From Fidelibacterota bacterium (GTDB lineage Bacteria > Fidelibacterota > Marinisomatia > SCGC-AAA003-L08 > GCA-2689995): a stretch of DNA of 39,695 nt. The translations under genes were made by a program, and so were the position numbers. Location: NCBI GenBank assembly GCA_002689995.1, contig NZIV01000061.1, forward strand, positions 1 to 39,695, read 5' to 3'. Below the pieces are notes generated by a model, which worked only from the letters and a program-made list of their open reading frames with translations, was not told the DNA's origin and searched no databases. Position 1 is the stretch's first letter, and each line of letters opens with the position of its first letter. Of the stretch, positions 17,332 through 27,068 are shown piece by piece.

Positions 17332-20070
17332 TTAACTACCCAACTGTTCGTTTAAACTATTTAATAACCCCTTTATTTGTTCGTCATTTGGGTATTTAAT
17401 TAGCCAGTTTTCTAATATTTTTATTGCTTCATTAATTTTTTCCATACGAGCCAAAGATTGAACTGATGCATACATATATTCAATATTATTTGGATCTTTT
17501 TCATATAAACGTTTAAATACATCATATGCCTTGGGATAATCATTGAGCTCTTGTAAATACATCTGTCCAACGCTTAATAGAGTTTCACTGTTTACCCTAT
17601 CTCTTTCTTCAATATTTTTTAATCGGTTCCTATATTCATTTTCATCTCCCAGCATAAAATAAATTTGGGCAACTTGAAGTTCTAATTTATCATTATTATA
17701 TGGTAAAGTTTTCGATGGGAAATATTCTTCCATAGAATTTAAAATTTCTATAGATTCTTTTTTTTCATTATTATTACCATTTATACTATTAATAACTAAT
17801 TGAAGGAAACTTGCCCGATAATTTTGTACTAATCTTTGAATATTAAAATTAAAGTGTACATCAGGATTATTCATATTTCGATAATGATATATTCCTTGTC
17901 CAGAAGCATTATATTCAGTGAATTGTTCTGGTGTCCTAATAATATAGTCTACATCAGGAGATTGTAGGATGTTTTGTTTCATTTTCTCGTAGTTTATAGA
18001 TGTCACTTTTTGAGGATGAAGCTTAAAAACCATTCCCTCCATTTGTAGATAATCATCTAAACCGATTCGATTATCATCTGAAACAGTGACGGCAAAATAA
18101 ATTGGTCTTTTCCATTTACAGGCATCAATTAAGCGGTATATCATTATATCTTGAACTCGTAAAAACTTATTATGGTACGTTGGATTTAATGTCCAAGATA
18201 ATCCAGTATCTATATTTCCATCTATTCCTGCTACTTTCATTTCTCGGGGCTCCCAGCGCATTGGAGCAATATTTGAAATATCATTATCATTCATTTGAAT
18301 TGGAATAGGAGGATCATAATCTCTTAATTGTTTTATATACCAATCTGTATTTAATAAAGATAAATTGACGACGCGAACATCCTTCCTAACACCTTCTACT
18401 TCTTGTAAATACCATAGTGGAAATGTATCATTATCTCCATTAGTAAAAATAATTCCAAATGGGTCACATGAGTTTAGCATATTGTATGCATAATCCCATG
18501 CAACATAATTTCCAGATCTATTATGTTCTTTGAAATCAGTATTTAACATAGTAATCGGCATTAAGATGGTAATTAAGCAAAGACTAGCAATTACTGATAT
18601 ACCTTTCTTATCGTTAAATAATTTCTGAATAAATTCTGATAATCCTGCGAGACCAATACCAATCCATATAGAAAATGCAAAAAAACTACCAACATAGGAA
18701 TAATCTCGCTCTCTTGGCTGAGGGTCATATTGATTAAGATATAAAATTATCATTAATCCAGTTGCGGCAAAAAGTGAAAGTACTGCTAATCCCCTTTTCC
18801 AATCTCTTCTAAAATGATACATAAAACCAATAATACCAAATAAAAATGCAAATGGTATAGTATATCTAAAAGGATTTATACCATCTAATGATTTTATATA
18901 ATTTCCATTTTTTGTCAATAATGGCCAGTTATTGTCCCCTCTTCCAATAAATTGCCAAGCGAAATATCTGTAATACATTTCTGTAAACTGATAGTCAATG
19001 ACAAAATCAGTAACTTCTTTACTTGTGGGTTTTTGTCTATTTTTTGTCCAACGATTTGCATAGCTTGAATTTTTTAAACTTTGTGCTCTATCAGTAATAC
19101 TCCAATCTCCATACTGTTCTCGATTTAAGTATGAAATAGCTTTTGGAAGCGTACTCGGATCATTTTCATTAATAAAAGGTGATTGTTGTGCACGAATAAA
19201 TATTGTAGCGTAAGTAGAATAACCTATAATTACTAAAAAGAAACTTGTAAATATTGTAGCGCCTACATAATATTTTTCTTTTATGCAATAATACATTAAT
19301 CCAGCAATTCCTATTACAATTATAACTACTGAACTAATTCCAAAGCTTTGTGCAATATTTGGAAGTCCTTTAATAATTCCTTGGTATATAATTAAATAAA
19401 TAATTAGAGGAATTGGAATTAAAATCATAAATGATGAAAGTGTGAATTCTCTCTTTTTGAAATAAATAATTAAAGCTAAGCATGGTAATGTTAATAAGTT
19501 TAATAAATGAACACCTGTTGCAATACCAATCATATAGGCGATGATAATGATATAGCGAATATTACCGTGACTACCTTCTTTTCTGGCCCATGCTAAAATT
19601 AGCCAAACAACAATCCCAGTGAAAAATGTGGACATAGCATAGACTTCTGCTTCAACTGCATTAAACCAGTGAGAATCTGTTACTGCAAATGTTAAAGCAC
19701 CGACGAATGAGCTTCCATAATTTATAATTGCATCTGATGATTTTTTCGTAATTCCTCTAAATTCTTCAATTAAGTAGACAGTAATAAGATATAAAAACAT
19801 AACAGAAAATGCAGAAGCAATTGGAGACATTAAATTTACTCGAGCACCAATATCAGAAAATGTTGGAATTTGGCTAAATAAATTTCCAAGTAATAGGTAT
19901 AATGGACTTCCTGGAGGGTGAGGAACTCCCATAATATATGAAGTTGCGATAAACTCACCGCAATCCCAAAATGATGCTGTTGGAGCCATTGTTAAAATAT
20001 ATATCACAAAGGATATAATAAATGCTAATCCGGCCATTAATTTATTTATAGTTATATAGTTTTTTACCAT
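17332..20070 (-). CDS. DUF2723 multi-pass membrane protein with C-terminal TPR region
   Basis: 912 residues. The N-terminal part has the DUF2723 signature, SFWDCGEFIATSYIMGVPHP followed by PGSPLYLLLG, near residues 33-62. About a dozen transmembrane helices extend to about residue 515, as in GT-C glycosyltransferases; databases link this family to protein O-mannosyl-transferase-like proteins. A soluble region (about 530-740) with NGDNDTFPLWYLQEVEGVRKDVRVVN follows and then TPR-like helices to the end (AYDVFKRLYEKDPNNIEYMY and AIKILENWLIKYPNDEQI). The Asp-Glu pair near the first loop would be the catalytic site by analogy with GT-C enzymes. The role is inferred to be lipid-linked sugar transfer to secreted proteins or polymer; family proteins are widespread in FCB bacteria. 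It lies between recG and the glycosyltransferase, gap 80 bases to recG. Confidence 0.85.
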   Translation of the reverse strand: MVKNYITINKLMAGLAFIISFVIYILTMAPTASFWDCGEFIATSYIMGVPHPPGSPLYLLLGNLFSQIPTFSDIGARVNLMSPIASAFSVMFLYLITVYLIEEFRGITKKSSDAIINYGSSFVGALTFAVTDSHWFNAVEAEVYAMSTFFTGIVVWLILAWARKEGSHGNIRYIIIIAYMIGIATGVHLLNLLTLPCLALIIYFKKREFTLSSFMILIPIPLIIYLIIYQGIIKGLPNIAQSFGISSVVIIVIGIAGLMYYCIKEKYYVGATIFTSFFLVIIGYSTYATIFIRAQQSPFINENDPSTLPKAISYLNREQYGDWSITDRAQSLKNSSYANRWTKNRQKPTSKEVTDFVIDYQFTEMYYRYFAWQFIGRGDNNWPLLTKNGNYIKSLDGINPFRYTIPFAFLFGIIGFMYHFRRDWKRGLAVLSLFAATGLMIILYLNQYDPQPRERDYSYVGSFFAFSIWIGIGLAGLSEFIQKLFNDKKGISVIASLCLITILMPITMLNTDFKEHNRSGNYVAWDYAYNMLNSCDPFGIIFTNGDNDTFPLWYLQEVEGVRKDVRVVNLSLLNTDWYIKQLRDYDPPIPIQMNDNDISNIAPMRWEPREMKVAGIDGNIDTGLSWTLNPTYHNKFLRVQDIMIYRLIDACKWKRPIYFAVTVSDDNRIGLDDYLQMEGMVFKLHPQKVTSINYEKMKQNILQSPDVDYIIRTPEQFTEYNASGQGIYHYRNMNNPDVHFNFNIQRLVQNYRASFLQLVINSINGNNNEKKESIEILNSMEEYFPSKTLPYNNDKLELQVAQIYFMLGDENEYRNRLKNIEERDRVNSETLLSVGQMYLQELNDYPKAYDVFKRLYEKDPNNIEYMYASVQSLARMEKINEAIKILENWLIKYPNDEQIKGLLNSLNEQLGS

Positions 20071-20150
20071 GTATTTTTTTAATATATAGAATTTTTAAAT
20101 ATTTTAAAACCATGAAATTTACGTAAGGAATCTGTTGTAAAAGTATGATT

Positions 20151-22238
20151 TTAGCCTGTTTGTAAATATGCGTACATATGTGCATATTCTGTTTTAAATT
20201 TTTGTAAAATTCCAGTATTTCTTGAAGAATTTAATTCTGGATCTTCATTAATAATTTGAAATGCATATTGACGGGCAATACGAGCAATTTTACCATCTTT
20301 AGTAATATCTGCAATTTTTAGTTTCATATATCCATGTTGCTTGGTACCAAAAAAATCACCTGGACCGCGAATTCGTAAATCTTCATCTGCAATTTCAAAT
20401 CCATCAGATGTTAATTCCATTATCTTTAAACGTTCACTAATTTCATTTTTACTTGGAATTAAAATACAAAAGCCCCGTTTATCACCTCTGCCAATTCGTC
20501 CTCTTAATTGATGTAGTTGAGCGAGTCCAAACCGATCTGCATTTTCTATTACCATAGTTGTAGCATTTGGTATGTCAATACCTACTTCAATAACTGTAGT
20601 TGCAACTAATATCTGTATTTGATTTTGTTTAAATGCTTCCATTCTTAAATCACGATCTTCAGACTTTAACTTACCATGAATAAATCCAATATTAAATTCT
20701 GGAAAAATATTATTAGATAGTTTTTTATATTCAGTTTCTGCTGCCTTTAAATCTAATTTCTCAGATTCTTCAATTATTGGATAAACAATAAAACATTGAT
20801 TTCCTAAATTAACTTCTTTTTTAATGAAATTATATATTTTATCCTGTTGATTAGAGTTTACTACAAATGTTTTTATTGGCTGACGATTTCCTGGTAATTG
20901 GTCAATGATAGTAATATCCATATCTCCATGATATGTGATCGCAAGTGTTCTTGGTATTGGCGTTGCTGTCATTGCTAAAATATGTGGGTGATTTCCTTTA
21001 TCTAATAATGCTTTTCTCTGCTCAACACCAAATCGATGTTGTTCATCAATAATAACTAAACCTAAATTATTAAATTCTATATCTGGTTGAATAATTGCGT
21101 GTGTTCCTATCAAAAGTTGAATTTTCCCACTTTTTATATTTTCTAATAATTCTAATCTTTCATCCTTCTTTTTTCCACCAAGGATTAATTCTATTTTTAA
21201 TCCAACTAAGTCGGCAAGTTCTTTCATTGTTTTATAATGTTGTCTTGCAAGAATTTCTGTAGGAGCTAATACAGCAATCTGAGCACTATTATCAGCAATA
21301 ATTGCAGCAGAAAGAAGAGCAACGACTGTTTTACCACATCCAACATCTCCTTGTAATAATCTATTCATTTGCTGTGGAATAGAAATGTCTCTTCTAATTT
21401 CTTTCATTGCTCTGACTTGTGCATCTGTCAATTTAAAAGGGATTTTTTCATAAATTTTTCTTGTAATATTACCTATATCTGGAAACGACGAGGAAACCTC
21501 TTTTTTTATAAATACTTTCTTTTTTGCCATTAAAATTTGTAAAAAAAAGAGTTCATCAAATTTTAAACGATAAATAGCATTTGTTAGACTTACAGAATTT
21601 TTTGGTTTATGAATAGAATGAATTGCCTGTCCATATGATATTAATCCAATTTCACTACAAAGTTCTTGGCTAAAATGATCAGATAATTCTCTGCCACCAT
21701 ATAATAAAGCATTTGTAACAATATTTCTAAAACCTCTGCTGTCAAGACCTGCAGATTTCAATGAAGCGGTGCTAGAATATTGAGCAATTATATTACCGGT
21801 ATTTCTAGGATCTTCATTTTCATCTAAAATATCATGCTCTGGATGACTTATAGTATAACCTTTGTAAAAATCAATTTTACCAAAAACAGTAACTTTTTGA
21901 TTTACAGAAAATTTTTCAGAAATCCAAGAAATTCCATTAAACCAATTACATTGTAATCGTCCTGTTCCATCATTTAAAGTGATTTGAAAAAAATTCCTTC
22001 TTCTAGTTTTTCTTAAACCTAAAGTTTCAATACGTCCAATAACTACAGCTTCTTCTCCAATTTTTAATTCTTTTATTGGCTTTATATTTGTCCTATCTAG
22101 AAATTTACGAGGATAGTATTGAAGTAAATCTCTAACTGTTGAAATACCAATTTCATTTAAAAGTTTTCCTCTAACAGGACCAACTCCTTTTAAATATGTT
22201 ATTTTAGTATCTAATGGATTTTGGGCAAATGAAGTCAT
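20151..22238 (-). CDS. recG: ATP-dependent DNA helicase RecG
   Basis: 695 residues, the usual length. RecG remodels stalled replication forks and Holliday junctions. The N-terminal wedge with helix-hairpin-helix-like YLKGVGPVRGKLLNEIGI and an OB fold (about residues 50-155) binds the junction. Helicase motifs are complete: LLQGDVGCGKTVVALLSA (Walker A, near 293-310), VIIDEQHRFG (motif II, near 394), MTATPIPRTLA (motif III), VATTVIEVGIDIPNA, and QLRGRIGRGDKRG (motif VI, near 573). The C-terminal GFEIADEDLRIRGPGDFFGT is also typical. It begins 18 bases after the valS stop, so the two form an operon. The start ATG has only a weak AGG just before it. Nothing unusual is seen. Confidence 0.97.
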   Translation of the reverse strand: MTSFAQNPLDTKITYLKGVGPVRGKLLNEIGISTVRDLLQYYPRKFLDRTNIKPIKELKIGEEAVVIGRIETLGLRKTRRRNFFQITLNDGTGRLQCNWFNGISWISEKFSVNQKVTVFGKIDFYKGYTISHPEHDILDENEDPRNTGNIIAQYSSTASLKSAGLDSRGFRNIVTNALLYGGRELSDHFSQELCSEIGLISYGQAIHSIHKPKNSVSLTNAIYRLKFDELFFLQILMAKKKVFIKKEVSSSFPDIGNITRKIYEKIPFKLTDAQVRAMKEIRRDISIPQQMNRLLQGDVGCGKTVVALLSAAIIADNSAQIAVLAPTEILARQHYKTMKELADLVGLKIELILGGKKKDERLELLENIKSGKIQLLIGTHAIIQPDIEFNNLGLVIIDEQHRFGVEQRKALLDKGNHPHILAMTATPIPRTLAITYHGDMDITIIDQLPGNRQPIKTFVVNSNQQDKIYNFIKKEVNLGNQCFIVYPIIEESEKLDLKAAETEYKKLSNNIFPEFNIGFIHGKLKSEDRDLRMEAFKQNQIQILVATTVIEVGIDIPNATTMVIENADRFGLAQLHQLRGRIGRGDKRGFCILIPSKNEISERLKIMELTSDGFEIADEDLRIRGPGDFFGTKQHGYMKLKIADITKDGKIARIARQYAFQIINEDPELNSSRNTGILQKFKTEYAHMYAYLQTG

Positions 22239-22256
22239 CCTAGTAGTTTTGTCAAT

Positions 22257-24887
22257 TTATGATTTCAAAGAATTAAGATTTTTTTCTAATTTTTGAATAT
22301 TTATTAAGTATTCTTTCTGTTTTCGTTTTTCATTTGCCACTACATTTTCAGGTGCTCTAGCAATAAAATTTTCATTATTTAACTTTCCATTGACTGAGCG
22401 AAGGCGGCCGCTAAAATCTACAATTTGTTTTTCAAGTCGTTCAATCTCTTGATTTATATTAATTAATCCAGAAAGTGGTATGAAAATTTCCATTTGGTTC
22501 ACAATACCAGTTGCTGATTGTTCTGGTTTTTTTAAATTTTTACCGACGATTAAATTACTAACTTTTACTAATCTTTGAAGGTAACTTAATTGAGATTCTA
22601 ATATGCTTGTTTTTGTTAATTCTCCACGAACAAATAATGGAGCTGTTTTCGATGGTGCTACATTTAAATTAGATCTAATGTTCCTTATTGTTGAAATTGT
22701 GTCCATTATGATTTGCATTTCAGATTCGACATTATTATCAATGTAATCATTATTTGCAATAGGCCATTGTGATGAAATTAACAATTTTTCATTTTCTCTC
22801 TTGAATGTAATCCATAATTTTTCAGTGATAAATGGTGTATATGGATGTAATAATTTTAAAATTACACGTAAAACATGTACAGCAACAGATTTTGCAACTT
22901 CAGCTTTTTTATTATTTTCACCATAAAACCGGACTTTAGCAAATTCAATATACCAATCGCAATATTCTGACCAAACAAAATCGTAAACACTTTTGACTGC
23001 TTCATTTAGTTTGTATTTTGAATATGCATTATTAACAACATTAATTGTATGATTCATACGCGATAATATCCAAAGATCGCTTATATCAAAATCAGATTTT
23101 TCAATAGTTGATAATGGAGCGGGAAGTTCACTTTGGATATTCATTGTAATAAATCGAGCTGAATTCCATATTTTATTCATAAAGTTTCTTCCTTGTTCAA
23201 TACGATCTTCGGAAAATAAAATATCTAATCCTTGAGGGGCTATTAATAGTAGGCCTACACGTAGAGCATCCGCGCCAAATTTATCAATTAAATCTAATGG
23301 ATTTGGAGAATTTCCAAGTGATTTACTCATTTTATGGCCAAGACGATCTCTAACAATTCCTGTGAAATAAACATTTGAAAATGGAATTTCATCTTTAACA
23401 TATAATCCAGCCATTATCATTCTTGCAACCCAAAAAAATATGATATCAGGACCAGTGACTAAATCTTGTGTAGGATAGAATTTTTTTACATCAGTTTCAT
23501 CATGTGGCCACCCTAATGTTGCAAAAGGCCATAACCATGATGAAAACCAAGTATCTAAAACATCCGTATCTTGTCTCCAATTTTTATCTTTTGGTGGAGT
23601 AATTCCGCAATATATTTCGTCATCTTTATACCATACTGGTATTTGGTGACCCCAAATAAGTTGACGAGATATGCACCAATCTTGAATATTTTCTAACCAA
23701 TGGTTATAAGTTTTTGTCCAGCGTTCTGGATAAAATTTTACATCACCATTTTTAACAACCTTTAATGCATTTTTAGCAAGACCATCCATTTTAACAAACC
23801 ATTGTTTTGACATATATGGTTCTACAACTGCATCGGTTCTTTCAGAATGTCCGACTTGGTGGATATGGTCTTCAACTTTATCAAGTAGATTAAGTTTTTT
23901 AATCGTATTAATAACTAGTTTTCTTGCTTTTAATCTATCAATACCTTGAAATTCTTTAGGTACTAGATCATTTAAAGTACCATCAGGATGCATTATGTTA
24001 ATGATTTCTAAATTATTTCTCTTAGCCATTTCAAGATCATTTGGATCATGTGCAGGCGTAATTTTGACACAACCAGTACCAAAGTCTTTATCTACATATG
24101 AATCTGCAAAAATTGGAATTTCACGATTCATTATTGGTAAAATTACATATTTTCCAATAAGATGTGAATATCTCTCATCATTAGGATGAACTGCAATACC
24201 AGTATCACCTAACATTGTTTCAGGTCTAGTAGTGGCAACTATTATATATTCATTAGAATTTTTAATAGGGTACCTAAAATACCAAAGATTTCCATTTACC
24301 TCTTTATGAATAACTTCTTCATCAGAAAGTGCTGTTTGTCCGAGCGGGTCCCAATTTATCATGCGAGTACCACGATAGATTAATCCATCATTATAAAGCT
24401 TTACAAATATTTTTAATACAGCTTCACTATACTTTTTATCCATTGTAAAAGTAGTTCTAGTCCAATCACATGAGCATCCTAATTTTTTTAGTTGTTTTAG
24501 AATCGTCTCACCATATTTTTCTTTCCATTCCCAAGCATGAGATAAAAATTTTTCTCGTGAAATCTCTTTTTTATTTATTCCTTTTTCTAAGAGCATTTTT
24601 GTAACTTTTGCTTCAGTTGCTATAGAGGCGTGATCCGTTCCTGGTAGCCATAAAGTCTTCTTACCTTCCATTCTTGCTTTACGAACTAATACATCTTGAA
24701 TTGTATTATTTAAAACATGTCCAATGTGAAGAATTCCTGTAACATTAGGCGGCGGAATCATAACTGTAAAGGTATCTCCCGTCGAACTTTCATCTGGTAT
24801 AAATGAGTTTGTATTTAACCAAGATTTATAAATTTTATCTTCAACCTCTAATGGTTGATAAACTTTCGTCAGTTCATGTTCTGACAT
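22257..24887 (-). CDS. valS: Valine-tRNA ligase
   Basis: 876 residues, in the normal range. The enzyme charges tRNA-Val with valine. Class I signatures are present: PPPNVTGILHIGH (HIGH near residue 54) and GHKMSKSLGNSPNP (KMSKS near 523). The editing domain (about 190-345) includes ATTRPETMLGDTGIAVHP. TWFSSWLWPFATLGWP is typical of ValS. The anticodon-binding domain follows, and the C-terminal 70 residues form the predicted coiled-coil arm (SGLININQEIERLEKQ and on). A ribosome binding site AGAGG lies at 24892-24896, five bases before the ATG. It heads the valS-recG operon; upstream is a 515-base noncoding region. Confidence 0.98.
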   Translation of the reverse strand: MSEHELTKVYQPLEVEDKIYKSWLNTNSFIPDESSTGDTFTVMIPPPNVTGILHIGHVLNNTIQDVLVRKARMEGKKTLWLPGTDHASIATEAKVTKMLLEKGINKKEISREKFLSHAWEWKEKYGETILKQLKKLGCSCDWTRTTFTMDKKYSEAVLKIFVKLYNDGLIYRGTRMINWDPLGQTALSDEEVIHKEVNGNLWYFRYPIKNSNEYIIVATTRPETMLGDTGIAVHPNDERYSHLIGKYVILPIMNREIPIFADSYVDKDFGTGCVKITPAHDPNDLEMAKRNNLEIINIMHPDGTLNDLVPKEFQGIDRLKARKLVINTIKKLNLLDKVEDHIHQVGHSERTDAVVEPYMSKQWFVKMDGLAKNALKVVKNGDVKFYPERWTKTYNHWLENIQDWCISRQLIWGHQIPVWYKDDEIYCGITPPKDKNWRQDTDVLDTWFSSWLWPFATLGWPHDETDVKKFYPTQDLVTGPDIIFFWVARMIMAGLYVKDEIPFSNVYFTGIVRDRLGHKMSKSLGNSPNPLDLIDKFGADALRVGLLLIAPQGLDILFSEDRIEQGRNFMNKIWNSARFITMNIQSELPAPLSTIEKSDFDISDLWILSRMNHTINVVNNAYSKYKLNEAVKSVYDFVWSEYCDWYIEFAKVRFYGENNKKAEVAKSVAVHVLRVILKLLHPYTPFITEKLWITFKRENEKLLISSQWPIANNDYIDNNVESEMQIIMDTISTIRNIRSNLNVAPSKTAPLFVRGELTKTSILESQLSYLQRLVKVSNLIVGKNLKKPEQSATGIVNQMEIFIPLSGLININQEIERLEKQIVDFSGRLRSVNGKLNNENFIARAPENVVANEKRKQKEYLINIQKLEKNLNSLKS

Positions 24888-25402
24888 AAAACCTCTTTTT
24901 TTCTATGAAAATTAAATAATTAATAAAAAATTGAAACTAAAGTTTATGAGGTTTAGAGTACAAATTCTGAGCAGAAAATTATGTAATTTGATTAAGAATT
25001 TATATTATCGTTTATTACAATAATTTTTTTACACATTTAATATTTTATTTTCTTTAAAATAAGTATTTTCTAATTATTTAAGAGTAATTTTTTAGTTTTT
25101 ATTGATAAAATATTCTTTCAGGTTTTTAAGCCTCAAAAATACTATCTATAAATAATAATTTTAGGTGAGTTAATATTTCACCTGAAAATTAATTATCATA
25201 GATTGAAGAAGTTCTTTTACTTCATTGTATGGTAATTAAAAATATAATTTGAATAAACTATTTCATTAGATTCTGGTGTAATTTCTATTTTTTTCTTGGT
25301 TAAAACAGAAATTTAGTAATTATAAGTTTCATTTTTTTCTTTTATTGAAATTTGCTGTAACTTATGTTTATTAATTTTAACAAATTCAATAAATTTATAT
25401 AA
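24888..25402. other. 515-base noncoding region between divergent valS and pip
   Basis: This very AT-rich stretch separates valS (-) and the aminopeptidase gene (+) and must hold promoters for both. I see no open frame, tRNA or repeat array. It includes an imperfect hairpin at 25158-25189 and a small one at about 25122-25135 (AGGTT, loop TTTA, AGCCT). I could not pick a convincing -35/-10 pair for either gene. A long untranslated leader for valS or an unannotated small RNA is possible. Confidence 0.5.
25158..25189. other. Imperfect inverted repeat upstream of valS
   Basis: ATTTTAGGTGA (25158-25168) faces TCACCTGAAAAT (25178-25189) across a 9-base loop; one bulged base breaks an 11-bp stem. 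Neither side is followed by a good T-run, so it is not a classic terminator. It could be an operator or part of an RNA leader; this is the most structured element of the noncoding region. Confidence 0.4.
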
Positions 25403-26347
25403 ATGAAGTCCTTATATCCATCTATAGAACCATTTACAAATGGTTTTTTAAAAGTCTCTGATTTACATACTATATATTATGAAGTAGCCGGAAATTCTAA
25501 TGGGATACCGGTACTATTTTTACATGGTGGTCCAGGTGGTGGAATTGAACCTTTATATCGTCAATTTTTTAATCCTCAAAAATATAAAATTATTTTATTT
25601 GACCAACGTGGTTGCGGTAAAAGTACGCCGCATGCTGAATTAGTTGATAATACAACGTGGGATTTAGTAGGTGATATTGAAAAACTAAGAAGTCATTTAA
25701 ATATAGAAAGTTGGATTATTTTTGGTGGAAGTTGGGGAAGTACGCTTGCATTAAGCTATTCAATTTTACATCCAATAAAATGTTTAGCTTTAATATTAAG
25801 AGGAATATTTCTTTTAAGAAAATTTGAAATTGAATGGTTTTATCAATTTGGTGCTTCAAATATTTATCCAGATGCTTGGGAGAAATATATTTCAGTAATT
25901 CCTAAAAGTGAGCAGAAAAATATAGTTAAAGCATTTTATAAACGATTAACTTCAGATGATAAATATGAAAGACTAAAGTGTGCAAAAGCTTGGGCTGTGT
26001 GGGAAGGAAGTACTAGTAAATTAATTCCTTCAGATAAATCTTTGCATAATTTTGATAATCCAAAAGTGGCTGAAGCATTTTCAAGGATTGAATGTCATTA
26101 TTTTATAAATGAAGGTTTTTTTAAATATGATGGTTGGATATTAGATCAAATTGACAAAATTAGACATATTCATACGGAGATAGTACAGGGTAGATACGAT
26201 ATTGTCTGTCCAGTAAAATCTGCATGGGATTTACACAATGAATTTCCTGAGGCTATTTTTCATTTAATTAAAGATGCTGGACATTCAATGAGTGAACCAA
26301 GTATTACTTCCAAACTTATTGAAATTATGGACAATTTGGATGTTTAA
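25403..26347 (+). CDS. pip: Prolyl aminopeptidase (alpha/beta hydrolase)
   Basis: 314 residues, the typical length of the Pip family (peptidase S33). It removes N-terminal proline from peptides. The oxyanion-hole region LFLHGGPGGG and the following FDQRGCGKSTPHAELVDNTT are diagnostic; the nucleophile elbow is GGSWGST (Ser near residue 112), the acid is in GRYDIVCP (near 269) and the His in DAGHSMSEP (near 296). No signal peptide, so it is cytoplasmic. The ATG has no Shine-Dalgarno sequence, as for several other single genes in this window. It is flanked by the long noncoding region and by the convergent ribonucleotide reductase operon 61 bases away. Confidence 0.93.
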   Translation: MKSLYPSIEPFTNGFLKVSDLHTIYYEVAGNSNGIPVLFLHGGPGGGIEPLYRQFFNPQKYKIILFDQRGCGKSTPHAELVDNTTWDLVGDIEKLRSHLNIESWIIFGGSWGSTLALSYSILHPIKCLALILRGIFLLRKFEIEWFYQFGASNIYPDAWEKYISVIPKSEQKNIVKAFYKRLTSDDKYERLKCAKAWAVWEGSTSKLIPSDKSLHNFDNPKVAEAFSRIECHYFINEGFFKYDGWILDQIDKIRHIHTEIVQGRYDIVCPVKSAWDLHNEFPEAIFHLIKDAGHSMSEPSITSKLIEIMDNLDV

Positions 26348-26408
26348 TAAAAAGAATCAAATTTAGGTTAGAGTTTTTTTTTGAAATATTTAGGTTTATT
26401 TTATTAAT

Positions 26409-27068
26409 TTATTTGTCACATTTACTATATCCACAATCAGGGTCTACGCAATTATCACAACCATTTTCCATTTTCAAAGTAGGATTACTGCATTCCGGAC
26501 AAATACGAAAGGGTGAATTTTCTACAAAATTAGTTTTATTACCATTTTCATTATTCATTTTTGAATTTATAACATATCCATTATCTTCGATTGGATGTTT
26601 ATTAGGTTTATCTAGAATTTTGACATCAAAGAAGAATCTTTCAATTACTTCTGCAATTTCACCATAGAATGAATGGTAATATTTTCCTTCTTTGAAAGAA
26701 CCACCATTGGGATCAAAAATCCCTTGAAGTTCTTCTAATATAAACATTGGATCTGAGGATCGTCTAAAAATTGCTGAAATTAATCGTGTTAGCACAACAT
26801 ATTCCGGAGCTCTTGTTAAATCTTTTGAGTTAATGAATATTTCAATTGGTCTGATAAGATTATTTTCACTTATATAGCTTAGTGTTACAAAAACAGAGTT
26901 TTTTACGAATGCACTTTTAAGTTTATAAACCTTTGCATTTACAACTTCGGGTCTCGTTTCAATAGGTTGATAGAGTGGATTTTTATTTTTAATAACTTTG
27001 GTAGAGCTCTTTTTTTGTTTTGATTTTATTTGGGAAATATTAGGATCCTTCTGACTTATTTTGATCAT
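26409..27068 (-). CDS. nrdJb: Small chain of split B12-dependent ribonucleotide reductase (TSCPD domain)
   Basis: 219 residues that match the C-terminal part of long NrdJ proteins. After a basic, low-complexity start, a TSCPD-type domain (about 50-150) includes VNAKVYKLKSAFVKNSVFVT, a fragment about sharing of RAPEYVVLTRLISAIFRRS, and YYHSFYGEIAEVIERFF. The end carries paired cysteines, CPECSNPTLKMENGC followed by DNCVDPDCGYSKCD, the redox or zinc element that re-reduces or stabilises the active site. The ATG overlaps the stop of the catalytic chain as ATGA (27065-27068), so translation is coupled and this is a genuine two-gene arrangement, as known for NrdJa/NrdJb of Pseudomonas, not a frameshift within one gene. 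Confidence 0.85.
   Translation of the reverse strand: MIKISQKDPNISQIKSKQKKSSTKVIKNKNPLYQPIETRPEVVNAKVYKLKSAFVKNSVFVTLSYISENNLIRPIEIFINSKDLTRAPEYVVLTRLISAIFRRSSDPMFILEELQGIFDPNGGSFKEGKYYHSFYGEIAEVIERFFFDVKILDKPNKHPIEDNGYVINSKMNNENGNKTNFVENSPFRICPECSNPTLKMENGCDNCVDPDCGYSKCDK

Noticed and set aside
24888-25402. T-box leader for valS
   Set aside because: No T-box sequence or specifier stem is seen, and T-boxes are essentially confined to Gram-positive lineages.
27065-27068. Frameshift splitting one nrdJ gene
   Set aside because: The junction is a normal ATGA stop-start overlap, both parts keep complete motifs, and two-gene NrdJ is known in other bacteria.
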